From positions 1 through 13,103 of the forward strand of contig JACIWM010000028.1 in the NCBI GenBank assembly GCA_014360945.1: DNA of 13,103 bases, written 5' to 3'. How positions within the stretch are numbered: position 1 is the first letter of the stretch; each line of letters begins with the position of its first letter. Origin of the DNA: Candidatus Bipolaricaulota bacterium (GTDB lineage: Bacteria > Bipolaricaulota > Bipolaricaulia > Bipolaricaulales > Bipolaricaulaceae). Under the pieces are notes generated by a model that had not been told where the DNA came from, ran no database searches, and saw only the letters and a program-made list of their open reading frames with translations. Position numbers and translations under genes: made by a program. Shown piece after piece: positions 1 to 7,136 of the stretch.

Positions 1-1
1 C

Positions 2-550
2 CTTCAACCCCTCCCGGAGATCGTGGTGGTGGTCGACGCCGGCCACGGCGGCCCTGACCCGGGAGCAGTGGTGGCCGAAATCCAGGAGAAGGATATCAAC
101 CTGGCCTTGGCCCTCCTCGTCCAAAAAAAGGCCCGCGGAACGGGTCTACGCGTGATCCTCACCCGCACCACCGATGTTTATGTGGACCTGGTGGAGAGGG
201 TCCGCATGGCGGAAGCCCTGGGAGCGGCTGTGTACGTTTCCATCCATGCCAATTACCACCGGAACCCGAAGATCTGCGGGATAGAAACGTGGGTGGACAC
301 CGATGCCAACCCGGAAAGCTTGCGCCTGGCCGAGGCTTTGCAGCGGGCTTTGGTCTCAGCCACGGGTGGAACTGACAGGGGTGTACGCCGCCAAACCCTG
401 TATCTTCGGCATACCGCCCTTCCCACAGCCCTTGTTGAGGTAGGTTACCTTTCTTGCCCTGCGGAACGGGAGAAACTTCTGGATCCTGGTTACCACGAGA
501 AAATCGCGGACGGGATCATCCAAGGGATTCGGGATTACCTGGGCCGCTAA
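2..550 (+). CDS. N-acetylmuramoyl-L-alanine amidase (Amidase_3), 5' partial
   Basis: Zinc-dependent amidase that cleaves the bond between N-acetylmuramic acid and L-alanine in peptidoglycan, acting in the cell envelope during division, remodelling or sporulation-like processes. The visible part is essentially the whole Amidase_3 catalytic domain. It begins at DAGHGG (first zinc His), followed by EIQEKDINLA (zinc Glu), the SIHAN motif (zinc His), and VEVGYLSCPAE near the C-terminus, which carries the catalytic Glu. The frame is open to the left edge (LQPLPEI precedes the run of GTG codons at 23-31), so the gene very probably starts outside the window and may have a signal peptide or AMIN/SH3 domain there. 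The GTG at 23 would remove the start of the first beta strand and is not a convincing start. It ends TAA, 4 bases overlapping the prfB stop on the other strand. The family is certain; the physiological role is not. Confidence 0.92.
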   Translation, partial: LQPLPEIVVVVDAGHGGPDPGAVVAEIQEKDINLALALLVQKKARGTGLRVILTRTTDVYVDLVERVRMAEALGAAVYVSIHANYHRNPKICGIETWVDTDANPESLRLAEALQRALVSATGGTDRGVRRQTLYLRHTALPTALVEVGYLSCPAEREKLLDPGYHEKIADGIIQGIRDYLGR

Positions 551-1644
551 GTTTTGGTTTTCGTTTTTTGTCCGCGCTCGAGCCAGGCCCAGATGAACGG
601 CCAAAGTTCTCCATCGAGCACGGCCTCTACGTTTCCCACCTCCACCTCGGTGCGGTGGTCTTTCACTAGCTGGTAAGGCTGAAGGACATAAGATCGGATC
701 TGATGGCCCCACTCGATATCCGCGAGTTCCCCTCGCAGCTCCTCGAGCTTTTTCACACGCTCCTGCTCCATAATGGCTCGGAGGCGCGCCCTGAGGATTT
801 TTAGGGCGGTCATCTTGTTTTGGTATTGGGAGCGCTCGTTTTGACAGGTCACGACGATGCCGGTGGGGATGTGGGTGATGCGCACGGCCGTCTCGTTTTT
901 CTGCATGTGCTGCCCACCGGGGCCGGAGGAACGGAAGGTCTCGATGAGGAGATCTTCTTCGCGAATATCCACATCTCCCTCGGGAACGATGGGGGTCACG
1001 GTGACCGCGGCGAAGGAGGTGTGGCGGCGGCGCGCGGCGTCAAATGGGGAAATGCGCACAAGCCGGTGCACCCCGGTTTCGCCCTTCAGGATTCCGTAAG
1101 CATAGCGGCCGCGGACCTCCAACGTGGCGGACTTTATCCCGGCCTCCTCGCCGGGGGTCTCGTCCACTACTCGAGCTTCAAACCCGGCCTTCTCACAGAA
1201 CCGCGTGTACATGCGAAGGAGCATCTCCGCCCAGTCCATGGCATCGGTCCCGCCCGCGCCGGCATTGATGGAGAGAAAACAATCGTTTGGGTCATAAGGA
1301 TCGGTGAGAAGGAACTCCACACGCGCTCGTTCGAATTTCCCTTCCAGTTCCTGAAGCTTTTGTGCAGCCTCCTCGCGGGCGGCCTCGTCGTCCTCTTCCT
1401 CCGCCAGTTGCCAAAGGACCTCGAGGTCCTCGAGCTCCTTCGCCAGGGCTTCATAGCGCTCAAGGCGCTGGCGCGCCTCCTCCAATTCTTTGGCCTTGGC
1501 CTGGGCGGAGTTGCGCTCGCTCCAAAAGTCCGGCCGGGCCATCTCCGCCTCCAGGGCCCGGATCTTTTCCCGAAGCTCATCCACATCCATTCCCTGCCCC
1601 AAGCGAAGAAGGCGTTCCCGCAGGTCCCGAATCCGTTCCTCCAT
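547..1644 (-). CDS. prfB: peptide chain release factor 2 (RF2)
   Basis: Class I release factor that recognises UAA and UGA in the ribosomal A site and triggers hydrolysis of peptidyl-tRNA. At 365 aa it has the usual RF2 length. It shows a coiled-coil-rich domain 1 (residues 1-110), the RF2-type stop-recognition tripeptide SPF (199-201, in VRISPFDAARRR), and the catalytic GGQ loop (243-245, in SSGPGGQHMQKNE) followed by AVRITHIPTGIVV. The ATG at 1644 has AAGGTG about 7 bases upstream. Many bacteria carry an in-frame UGA near codon 25 that RF2 reads through by +1 frameshifting; this gene has no such interruption and reads straight through. Its own stop is UAG, which is read by RF1 and not by RF2. 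It is divergent from rsmI (44-base gap) and convergent with the amidase, with overlapping ends and no room for a separate terminator. Confidence 0.97.
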   Translation of the reverse strand: MEERIRDLRERLLRLGQGMDVDELREKIRALEAEMARPDFWSERNSAQAKAKELEEARQRLERYEALAKELEDLEVLWQLAEEEDDEAAREEAAQKLQELEGKFERARVEFLLTDPYDPNDCFLSINAGAGGTDAMDWAEMLLRMYTRFCEKAGFEARVVDETPGEEAGIKSATLEVRGRYAYGILKGETGVHRLVRISPFDAARRRHTSFAAVTVTPIVPEGDVDIREEDLLIETFRSSGPGGQHMQKNETAVRITHIPTGIVVTCQNERSQYQNKMTALKILRARLRAIMEQERVKKLEELRGELADIEWGHQIRSYVLQPYQLVKDHRTEVEVGNVEAVLDGELWPFIWAWLERGQKTKTKT

Positions 1645-1684
1645 ACACCGGCACCTTAGCCATCCTTTAGCGTTGGTGCAACCT

Positions 1685-1690
1685 TATAAT
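1685..1690 (+). promoter_or_regulatory. possible -10 box overlapping the rsmI start codon
   Basis: A perfect TATAAT lies at 1685-1690, and its last two bases are the first two of the ATG at 1689. If it is used, transcription would begin near 1697-1698. This coincides with an in-frame GTG at 1698, which would give a leaderless mRNA. No Shine-Dalgarno precedes the ATG at 1689, which fits that reading. No good -35 box is present at 16-18 bases spacing (the region reads CATCCTTTAG), nor an extended TGn. The site is therefore only suggestive. Confidence 0.3.
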
Positions 1691-2564
1691 GCCCGGTGTG
1701 CCCGGAACTTTGTATATTTGCGCCACACCCATTGGAAACCTTGAGGACGTGACCCTGCGGGTTCTGCGGGTCCTGAAAGAGGTGGACGTGATTGTGGCTG
1801 AGGACACCCGCCGGACCAGAAAGCTCCTTTCTCACTACAACATCATCACCCCCCTATCCGCAAGTCTCTACCAGGGGGTGGAAAAAGAGCGAACCGAGGC
1901 GGTGCTTGAACTTTTGCGTTCCGGCAAAAACGTGGCCCTTGTTTCCGATGCGGGAACCCCTCTGATCTCCGATCCCGGCTACCCTCTTGTGCGGGCCTGT
2001 ATAGAGGAGGGGATCCCGGTGGTGCCTGTGCCCGGGCCTTCTGCGGTGCTTGCCGCTTTGGTGGCCTCCGGGCTTCCGCCCCAGCCCTTTCTCTTTGCCG
2101 GATATCCGCCACGCAGCCCAAGCGCCCGCCGCGCCTGGCTCTCCGAACTTTTGCGTCTTCCCTACACCGTTGTGTTTTTCGAAAGCCCGCGCCGGCTTTT
2201 AAGCACCTTGGCCCTGTTGGCGGAGCTTTCTCCGGAACGCCCTACTGTGGTGGCCCGGGAACTTACGAAGATCCACGAAGAGTTCTTGCGGGGAAAGGCG
2301 TCGGAAGTCCATGCGGAGCTTTCCCGCCGAGGTGAAGTTTTGGGCGAAGTTGTGGTCCTTTTCGGCCCCGCGGAGGAATCGGAAAAGGAGCCGGGCGAGA
2401 CGAACAAAGACGAGGTCCTAAGCCTTTACCAAAGCTTCCTTTCCCAGGGCCTTTCCCCAAAGGAGGCACGAAAGGAAGTGGCCCAAAAGCTTGGGCTTCC
2501 CAAGCGCGAGGTCTACAAAATTCTTTTGGCCGCACGTAAACTTGAGGGCAAGGAGGGCTTATGA
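1689..2564 (+). CDS. rsmI: 16S rRNA (cytidine(1402)-2'-O)-methyltransferase
   Basis: SAM-dependent enzyme that 2'-O-methylates C1402 in the decoding centre of the 30S subunit, supporting decoding fidelity. The 291-aa product has the tetrapyrrole-methylase fold with RsmI hallmarks: LYICATPIGNLEDVTLR (8-24), AEDTRRTRKLLSHY (37-50), VSDAGTPLISDPGYPLV (85-101), then VPGPSAVLAALVASGLP. A C-terminal helical domain (SPKEARKEVAQKLGLPKREVY) matches the RsmI HTH extension. The start is uncertain: ATG 1689 lacks a Shine-Dalgarno and overlaps a TATAAT, and the in-frame GTG at 1698 would suit a leaderless message. The end overlaps the next gene as ATGA, implying translational coupling in a three-gene operon with the GNAT and C45-like genes. 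Confidence 0.95.
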   Translation: MPGVPGTLYICATPIGNLEDVTLRVLRVLKEVDVIVAEDTRRTRKLLSHYNIITPLSASLYQGVEKERTEAVLELLRSGKNVALVSDAGTPLISDPGYPLVRACIEEGIPVVPVPGPSAVLAALVASGLPPQPFLFAGYPPRSPSARRAWLSELLRLPYTVVFFESPRRLLSTLALLAELSPERPTVVARELTKIHEEFLRGKASEVHAELSRRGEVLGEVVVLFGPAEESEKEPGETNKDEVLSLYQSFLSQGLSPKEARKEVAQKLGLPKREVYKILLAARKLEGKEGL

Positions 2565-3526
2565 GCCTCAAAATCCGAGAATTTTCGGCTACACCTGAGG
2601 ATATCGCCGCGGTTGTGGAGATCGATAACCTTTGCGATCCCGAGCATCAATACACTGCGGAGCAATTCCGCTACGACCTCGAAAACTTCGACACCAAAAA
2701 GTACGTGCTTCGCTATTACCTTGCGGAAAAGGACGAAAGAGTCGTGGGCTATGCCTGTTACCACCATATGCCCCATCGTTTCGAGCCCAAGCGGTTTTGG
2801 GTTTGGGTTGGCGTGCACCCCGCATTTCAAGGGCAAGGGATCGGCTCTGCCCTCTATGAAAGGATCCTCTCCGATTTGCGGAAGCTTTCCGCACGGTGGC
2901 TGCACACCTCCGCCCGGGAAACCTGGACAAAAAGCAGGGAGTTTTTGGAAAAACGGGGATTTCAGGAGGTGATGCGAAGCTGGGAATCCTGGCTTGATGT
3001 CCGATCTTTTGATTTTTCGCGCTTCCAACGGTACTTAGAGGAGGCGAAGGCCGTGGGGGTCACGTTCGCCACTTTAGCCGAGGAGAGTGAGAAAGAGGCG
3101 AAGTGGCCGGAGAAGATCTATGACCTTCACACGGCCATTATGGCCGATGTGCCGTCTTCTTCGCCTTATACTCCGCCTCCCTTGGACCATTTCCGCCGCA
3201 CCCTTATCGAAAATCCTGATTTGCTTCCGGATGGATTCTTCATTGCCAAGGTTGGCGAGGAATATGTCGGGGAAAGTTTCGTGTTTCGTGTGCCTGCGGA
3301 ACCCGGGCACCTTACTCAAGGGCTAACCGGTGTGCGCCGGGAACACCGCGGAAAAGGAATCGCCATGGCCCTAAAACTCCACGTGATTCGTTACGCCCAG
3401 GAGAAGGGCTACACGCTTATAAAGACCTGGAACGCCACGAATAATATCCCTATGTTGGCCATCAATGAAAAGCTGGGTTTTGTGCGCCAACCGGCGTGGA
3501 TTGAGTACCAAAAGACTTTGGGATGA
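2561..3526 (+). CDS. tandem GNAT-family N-acetyltransferase
   Basis: Cytoplasmic acyl-CoA-dependent N-acyltransferase of the GNAT superfamily. At 321 aa it is twice the size of a single GNAT domain, and two domains can be read. Domain 1 (about 3-155) has the acetyl-CoA pyrophosphate-binding motif A, VHPAFQGQGIGSALYERIL (85-103), with Q/RxxGxG/A spacing, and ends with EFLEKRGFQEV. Domain 2 (about 165-320) has VRREHRGKGIAMALKLHVI (258-276), then NATNNIPMLAINEKLGF, the typical GNAT C-terminal N..M..N.KLGF motif. Such tandem proteins often keep one catalytic half; both motif A loops look intact here. The ATG overlaps the rsmI stop and has a strong AAGGAGG at 2550-2556. The 3' end overlaps the C45-like gene as ATGA. 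The substrate (amine, antibiotic or amino acid) cannot be told. Confidence 0.9.
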   Translation: MSLKIREFSATPEDIAAVVEIDNLCDPEHQYTAEQFRYDLENFDTKKYVLRYYLAEKDERVVGYACYHHMPHRFEPKRFWVWVGVHPAFQGQGIGSALYERILSDLRKLSARWLHTSARETWTKSREFLEKRGFQEVMRSWESWLDVRSFDFSRFQRYLEEAKAVGVTFATLAEESEKEAKWPEKIYDLHTAIMADVPSSSPYTPPPLDHFRRTLIENPDLLPDGFFIAKVGEEYVGESFVFRVPAEPGHLTQGLTGVRREHRGKGIAMALKLHVIRYAQEKGYTLIKTWNATNNIPMLAINEKLGFVRQPAWIEYQKTLG

Positions 3527-4587
3527 GCTTTCCTGTACTGGATCTTCCTGGGAATCCTAAGGAGGCGGGGCTCGTACATGGCCGTGTTCTTTCCCGGGAG
3601 ATCCATGAGAACCTCAAGCTTTACCGTGAACGTTGGGAAGAAGAACTTGGCCTAAGCTGGGAGGAAGGCCTTCGCCGGGCTCGGGTTCACCTGGCACGCC
3701 TTGAGGTTTATTCTCCGCAACATTGTCTTTCCGTTTTGGGAGTAGCGGAAGGGGCTAGCATAACCCTAGAGGAGGCTGCTTTTCTTGACGGTCGCTACGA
3801 GCTTTTCTATGCGGAGTTTGCGAAGCGTGACTTCCGTGGAGAATGTTCTTCCTTGGCGATCCTTCCTGAGCGTTCTTGCGAAGGACGGCTTCTTTTAGCT
3901 CAGAACTGGGATTGGTTTCCCGGTGTTCGTGGGGCCTGGCTTCGGTTTTCTTCTTACGGTATTTCGATTCTGGCCTTTACGGAGGCTGGTATTCCGGGTG
4001 GAAAAATCGGGATCAACTCCCGGGGCCTAGCCCTATGTGTGAGCGGCCTCGTTTCCCCGTTCGATCGGTGGGACGGTGAAGGCCTTCCTTTTCATGCTCG
4101 GGCCTCAGCAATTCTTTCTTCCGCCACGTTTGAGGAGGCTTTGGAATGGGCGAATTTTCAACCCTCGCCATGTTCCGTTCATTTCCTTTTAGGGCAAGGG
4201 GATAAAGTTTTAGGCGTGGAAATTTCCCCAAACGGCAATTTCATCTTGCAACCTAGAGACGGGGTCTTAGTGCATACCAATCACTTCTTGGCTGCAGATT
4301 TTCCCGTTCCGTTTGGCACGGATTGGCGTTTCTCGTCCGCCCGGCAAAAGCGGCTGGAGGAACTTTTCGCCCAATATAGGCAGCTGGATTTGCCTGCTAT
4401 TTGGGCCATCCTTTCCGACCATTTCGGTTTCCCGGAAAGTATCTGTCGCCATTTTTCACATCAAAAAATCGAGCCGCAATACGTTACAGTCCTCTCCTGT
4501 ATTCTCGACCCTCAAGCTGGCCGCATTCACTACAAACCCGGTCCTCCCTGTGAAACGTCTCTTCGTTACGCACGACAGTTAGGCTGA
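3523..4587 (+). CDS. peptidase C45 / acyl-CoA:6-APA acyltransferase-like Ntn hydrolase
   Basis: Probable N-terminal-nucleophile hydrolase related to the isopenicillin N acyltransferase (C45) family. Members mature by self-cleavage before a Cys, which becomes the nucleophile for amide hydrolysis or acyl transfer. Support: an N-terminal pro-region containing GLVHG and many charged residues, then the candidate nucleophile Cys108 in RGECSSLAI, QNWDW (127-131), GGKIGINSRGLALCVSGL (159-176) and VHTNHF (250-255), in the order and spacing of the family. The residue before the Cys is Glu, not the Gly of the fungal enzyme. No signal peptide is obvious. The start overlaps the GNAT stop (ATGA), so the two are probably translationally coupled; both could act on acyl-amide chemistry, but that is inference. 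GC content is lower than in rsmI or prfB. The 3' end (from 4435) is repeated at 12999-13103. Confidence 0.78.
   Translation: MSFPVLDLPGNPKEAGLVHGRVLSREIHENLKLYRERWEEELGLSWEEGLRRARVHLARLEVYSPQHCLSVLGVAEGASITLEEAAFLDGRYELFYAEFAKRDFRGECSSLAILPERSCEGRLLLAQNWDWFPGVRGAWLRFSSYGISILAFTEAGIPGGKIGINSRGLALCVSGLVSPFDRWDGEGLPFHARASAILSSATFEEALEWANFQPSPCSVHFLLGQGDKVLGVEISPNGNFILQPRDGVLVHTNHFLAADFPVPFGTDWRFSSARQKRLEELFAQYRQLDLPAIWAILSDHFGFPESICRHFSHQKIEPQYVTVLSCILDPQAGRIHYKPGPPCETSLRYARQLG
4435..4542 (+). repeat. direct repeat copy A (3' part of C45-like gene)
   Basis: These 108 bases inside the C45-like gene recur in the same orientation at 12999-13103. Hand alignment gives 102 of 105 aligned bases identical plus one 3-base gap (CAA at 4462-4464 absent from the other copy). 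The last 78 bases (4465-4542) are identical to 13026-13103. This copy lies in an intact reading frame and encodes the segment from Glu305 (ESICRHF) to about KPG. Confidence 0.97.
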
Positions 4588-4645
4588 AGCACGTTTCCCA
4601 TAAGTGTTTTGAACCATCCGGTGATGAATGTCCCGCTCAGTGCTC

Positions 4646-4674
4646 TTGACTTTGTCTGCCAGTGGTTGTATAAA
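4646..4674 (+). promoter_or_regulatory. sigma-70-type promoter of the lacI-led sugar operon
   Basis: TTGACT (4646-4651) and TATAAA (4669-4674) are separated by exactly 17 bases, close to the consensus at both boxes. Transcription would start near 4681, leaving a leader of only about 17 bases before the ATG at 4698. The leader carries no clear Shine-Dalgarno. The -10 box and start point are covered by the double operator. No other convincing promoter is seen before the downstream sugar genes, so this one probably drives the whole operon. Confidence 0.85.
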
Positions 4675-4693
4675 CGTTTACGGTAAACGTTTA
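4671..4693 (+). promoter_or_regulatory. double LacI-family operator
   Basis: Two exact copies of the palindrome TAAACGTTTA (4671-4680 and 4684-4693) flank CGG, so the whole 23-base block is also a perfect odd palindrome. Each 10-mer has the central CG and AAA/TTT arms typical of LacI/CcpA/ScrR-type operators. The block begins inside the -10 box and ends 4 bases before the lacI-type start codon. A bound repressor would block initiation directly, and the regulator would repress itself together with the operon. The two centres are 13 bases apart. Confidence 0.85.
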
Positions 4694-4697
4694 ACAT

Positions 4698-5756
4698 ATG
4701 GCCACAATTCGAGATGTTGCAAGAAAGGCAGGTGTTTCTGTGGCTACAGTGTCTCACGTTATTAATGGGACACGAAAGGTAGCCCCGGAGACAGCAGCAC
4801 GTGTCAGATTGGCTATTGAAGAGCTTGGTTATCATCCCAATGCGTCGGCTCAAGCTCTGCGAACCCGCGCTACCCATACAATTGGAATTGTAGTTTCAGA
4901 TATTAGCAATCCCTTTTTTGCTGCCTTGGTTAGAGGCGCAGAAGATTGTGCGCGTCAGCATGGTTATAATGTTATTATATGCAACACTAGTGAGGATCTA
5001 AACAATGAGCGAACTTATTTGAACCTGCTTTCAAAGAGACGGGTCGATGGACTGTTACTCGCGCCGACGGGGAAAAATAACGAGCTAATCACCCATTTAA
5101 TGGACCGAGGAATGTTTATTGTATTTATTGATCGCACACCCCCTAACCGTCAAGTTCCAGCAGTGCTGTCCCGAAATGAAGAAGGCGCTTACCAGGCTGC
5201 CTCCCATCTAATTATGCATGGCCATAAGAGAATTGGTATTATTCTAGGGCTTCCTGATGTGTCGACTACGTGGGAACGATTGAACGGATACCGCCGTGCC
5301 TTAGCTGAGCATGGGATTGAATTTGACGAACAGCTTTTATCCTATGGTTTTTCAAGTATTTTAGAAGGCCAGAAAGCTTGCTTGTCGCTGCTTTCGCAAC
5401 CAAACCCTCCAACTGCTATTTTTGCTACCAATAACCTGATGACTATAGGAGTTATTAAAGCGCTGCATCAGCTTGGGCTTCGCTGTCCAGAGGACGTTTC
5501 GATAGTTGGGTTCGACGACTTCGAGTGGGCGGAAGTGTTTAACCCTCCTTTGACTACCGTGGCTCAGAACCCTTATGAAATTGGTCAGCGGGCTGCTGAC
5601 CTTTTAGTAGAACTAATCGCAGGAAAAGGAGAGCCAAAGCAGGTACGAGTGCCCGTGGAGCTAAAGGTGCGAGCGTCGGTGGCCCCGCCTTGTGAAGGCC
5701 ACCTTGCTCAAATTTTACACCAAAAGGGGGTGATTGCCGAAAGAAAGCTTATTTAG
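4698..5756 (+). CDS. LacI-family transcriptional repressor
   Basis: Local regulator of the sugar operon; it binds DNA as a dimer and responds to a sugar or sugar phosphate. The 352-aa product has the LacI N-terminal helix-turn-helix (TIRDVARKAGVSVATVSHVING, about 3-24), the hinge region YHPNASAQALRT, and a periplasmic-binding-like effector domain starting at IGIVVSDISNPFFAALVRGAE. Further family segments are GVIKALHQLGLRCPEDVSIVGFDD and the FNPPLTTVAQNPYEIGQRAADLL stretch. The ATG at 4698 is set by the start of the HTH; it has no good Shine-Dalgarno and a very short predicted leader. The double operator at its promoter indicates autoregulation. It is the first gene of the operon, 41 bases before the binding-protein gene. 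The effector is probably the imported saccharide or fructose (phosphate), by analogy only. Base composition is markedly more AT-rich than the left block. Confidence 0.95.
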   Translation: MATIRDVARKAGVSVATVSHVINGTRKVAPETAARVRLAIEELGYHPNASAQALRTRATHTIGIVVSDISNPFFAALVRGAEDCARQHGYNVIICNTSEDLNNERTYLNLLSKRRVDGLLLAPTGKNNELITHLMDRGMFIVFIDRTPPNRQVPAVLSRNEEGAYQAASHLIMHGHKRIGIILGLPDVSTTWERLNGYRRALAEHGIEFDEQLLSYGFSSILEGQKACLSLLSQPNPPTAIFATNNLMTIGVIKALHQLGLRCPEDVSIVGFDDFEWAEVFNPPLTTVAQNPYEIGQRAADLLVELIAGKGEPKQVRVPVELKVRASVAPPCEGHLAQILHQKGVIAERKLI

Positions 5757-5797
5757 AAAACCGCAGAAAAGGAATGTTATAAAAGGAGGTGTTCGCG

Positions 5798-7081
5798 GTG
5801 CTAAAGTTCTCTTTTTGTGGTGTCTTAATAGCGTTGTTAGGAGTTTGGGCACTGGCACAAGCGCCAGTGGAGATTACCGTTTGGTGGCACACTGGTCAGG
5901 TTGCAGAACTCGAAGTGATCACTGCCTTAGTAGAAGAGTTTAACGCCTCTCAGAACGAGATTAGAGTGCGTTTGGTAAACATTCCTGAGGCTGAATACAC
6001 CGCTCAAGTGAGAGCAGCTGGTTTGGCTGGGAAACTTCCGGATTTGCTTGATCTTGATGGCCCTACCATGGCAAACTTTGTGTGGAATGGCTGGCTAATC
6101 CCGCTAGATCCCTACGTAAGCGATGAGCTCAGAGCAGATCTTTTGCCATCCATCATTGCGCAAGGCACTTATCCTCCTGATGGGAAGCTTTATGCCATCG
6201 GAATGGTTGATTCCGGCTTGGCTATCTGGGGCAATCGTAACTACCTGGAAAGAGCAGGGGTTCGCATACCTGCCGGAGTGGATGATGCTTGGACGCTGAA
6301 TGAGTTCGAGGATGCTCTAAAAAAGCTAGCTGCTTTACCAGAAGTAGAGTGGCCTTTGGATCTCAAGCTCGGCTATGGGATTGGGGAATGGTACACATAT
6401 GGATTTTCCCCCATTATCCAGGCCTTTGGTGGAGACCTCATAAACCGCACTACGTGGCGGGCCCAGGGCACGCTTGATGGCATTGCCTCAGTTCTGGGAA
6501 TGACCCTCTTCCAGCACTGGATTAAGGAAGGTTGGGTTGTTCCAGCGTCTGCTGGTGACGACGCTTTCTATGGGAAGAAAACCGCGGCTCTGGCCTGGGT
6601 TGGTCACTGGATGTATGGGCCTCACAGCCAAGGCTTAGGTGAAGACCTGGTACTGATTCCCATGCCTAAGCTAGGAGCTGGTTGCCGTGCCGCCACGGGT
6701 ATGGGAACCTGGTGCTGGGGCATCACCTCGACCTCTAAACATCCCGAGGCCGCTTGGAAGTTCCTTGAATACTTGCTGAAGCCCGAAAACATCCTTCGGT
6801 TTGTTGCGGCCAATGGAGCCGTACCGGGTCGCAAATCCGCTATCGCCCAGTCCGAACTTTATGGCCCTGACGGCAAACTGAGAGTTTTTGCCGAGCAACT
6901 TCTTACCATCGCTGTGCCCAGGCCAGTTCATCCGGCCTATCCTGTAATTACCTCTGCATTTGCTGAAGCAGTACAAAATATTATGGCTGGTGCGGACGTT
7001 TACGAAGAGCTGCACAAAGCGGCGATCAAAATCGATCAGGATATAGAGGAAAACGCGGGATATCCTCCTTTTGGAGGGTAA
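5798..7081 (+). CDS. ABC transporter sugar-binding protein (family 1, CUT1)
   Basis: Extracytoplasmic solute-binding protein that captures an oligosaccharide and delivers it to the two permeases. The 427-aa product starts with a signal peptide: LKFSF, a hydrophobic core CGVLIALLGVWALA, and probable signal peptidase I cleavage after ALA or AQA (residues 20-22). No lipobox is visible. The mature part opens with EITVWWHTGQVAELEVITALVEEFNASQ, typical of family 1 proteins. GTG 5798 is preferred because AAAGGAGGT (5782-5790) ends 7 bases before it; the upstream in-frame GTG at 5789 lies inside that ribosome-binding site. A CWGI/TSTSKHPEAAWKFLEYLLKPEN segment is the usual C-terminal hinge region. 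It is followed at once by a terminator hairpin, which would make this gene more abundant than the permeases, as is common for binding proteins. Confidence 0.95.
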   Translation: MLKFSFCGVLIALLGVWALAQAPVEITVWWHTGQVAELEVITALVEEFNASQNEIRVRLVNIPEAEYTAQVRAAGLAGKLPDLLDLDGPTMANFVWNGWLIPLDPYVSDELRADLLPSIIAQGTYPPDGKLYAIGMVDSGLAIWGNRNYLERAGVRIPAGVDDAWTLNEFEDALKKLAALPEVEWPLDLKLGYGIGEWYTYGFSPIIQAFGGDLINRTTWRAQGTLDGIASVLGMTLFQHWIKEGWVVPASAGDDAFYGKKTAALAWVGHWMYGPHSQGLGEDLVLIPMPKLGAGCRAATGMGTWCWGITSTSKHPEAAWKFLEYLLKPENILRFVAANGAVPGRKSAIAQSELYGPDGKLRVFAEQLLTIAVPRPVHPAYPVITSAFAEAVQNIMAGADVYEELHKAAIKIDQDIEENAGYPPFGG

Positions 7082-7096
7082 GATAAGGTGGTTTTG

Positions 7097-7128
7097 GGGA
7101 GGGGCCTAACGTGCCCCTCCCTATTTTT
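7097..7128 (+). terminator. intrinsic terminator/attenuator inside the operon
   Basis: GGGAGGGGC (7097-7105) pairs perfectly over 9 bp with GCCCCTCCC (7113-7121), with a 7-base loop, followed by TATTTTT (7122-7128). It lies 15 bases after the binding-protein stop and 8 bases before the first permease start. It probably terminates most transcripts and lets a minority read through, setting a high ratio of binding protein to membrane components. Confidence 0.88.
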
Positions 7129-7136
7129 CCTTTAGT

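Noticed and set aside
820..1659. Long open frame on the plus strand antisense to prfB
   Set aside because: Shadow of the GC-rich prfB codons; no domain and low-complexity composition, and prfB is unambiguous on the minus strand.
1653..1681. TTGCAC with 17-base spacing to TAAGGT on the minus strand as the prfB promoter
   Set aside because: The supposed -10 is the ribosome-binding site and would start transcription at the ATG; match to consensus is poor.
4588..4645. Possible terminator or small gene between the C45-like gene and the operon promoter
   Set aside because: Only distant 5-base complementary stretches (AGCAC/GTGCT) without a T-run, and no ORF with a ribosome-binding site.
5778..5783. 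TATAAA in the gap between the lacI-type gene and the binding-protein gene as a second promoter
   Set aside because: No -35 box at suitable spacing (5755-5760 reads AGAAAA), and transcription would start at the ribosome-binding site itself. It is more likely just AT-rich spacer.
5789..5797. GTG 5789 as start of the binding protein
   Set aside because: It lies inside the AAAGGAGGT ribosome-binding site; GTG 5798 has ideal spacing and begins the signal peptide cleanly.
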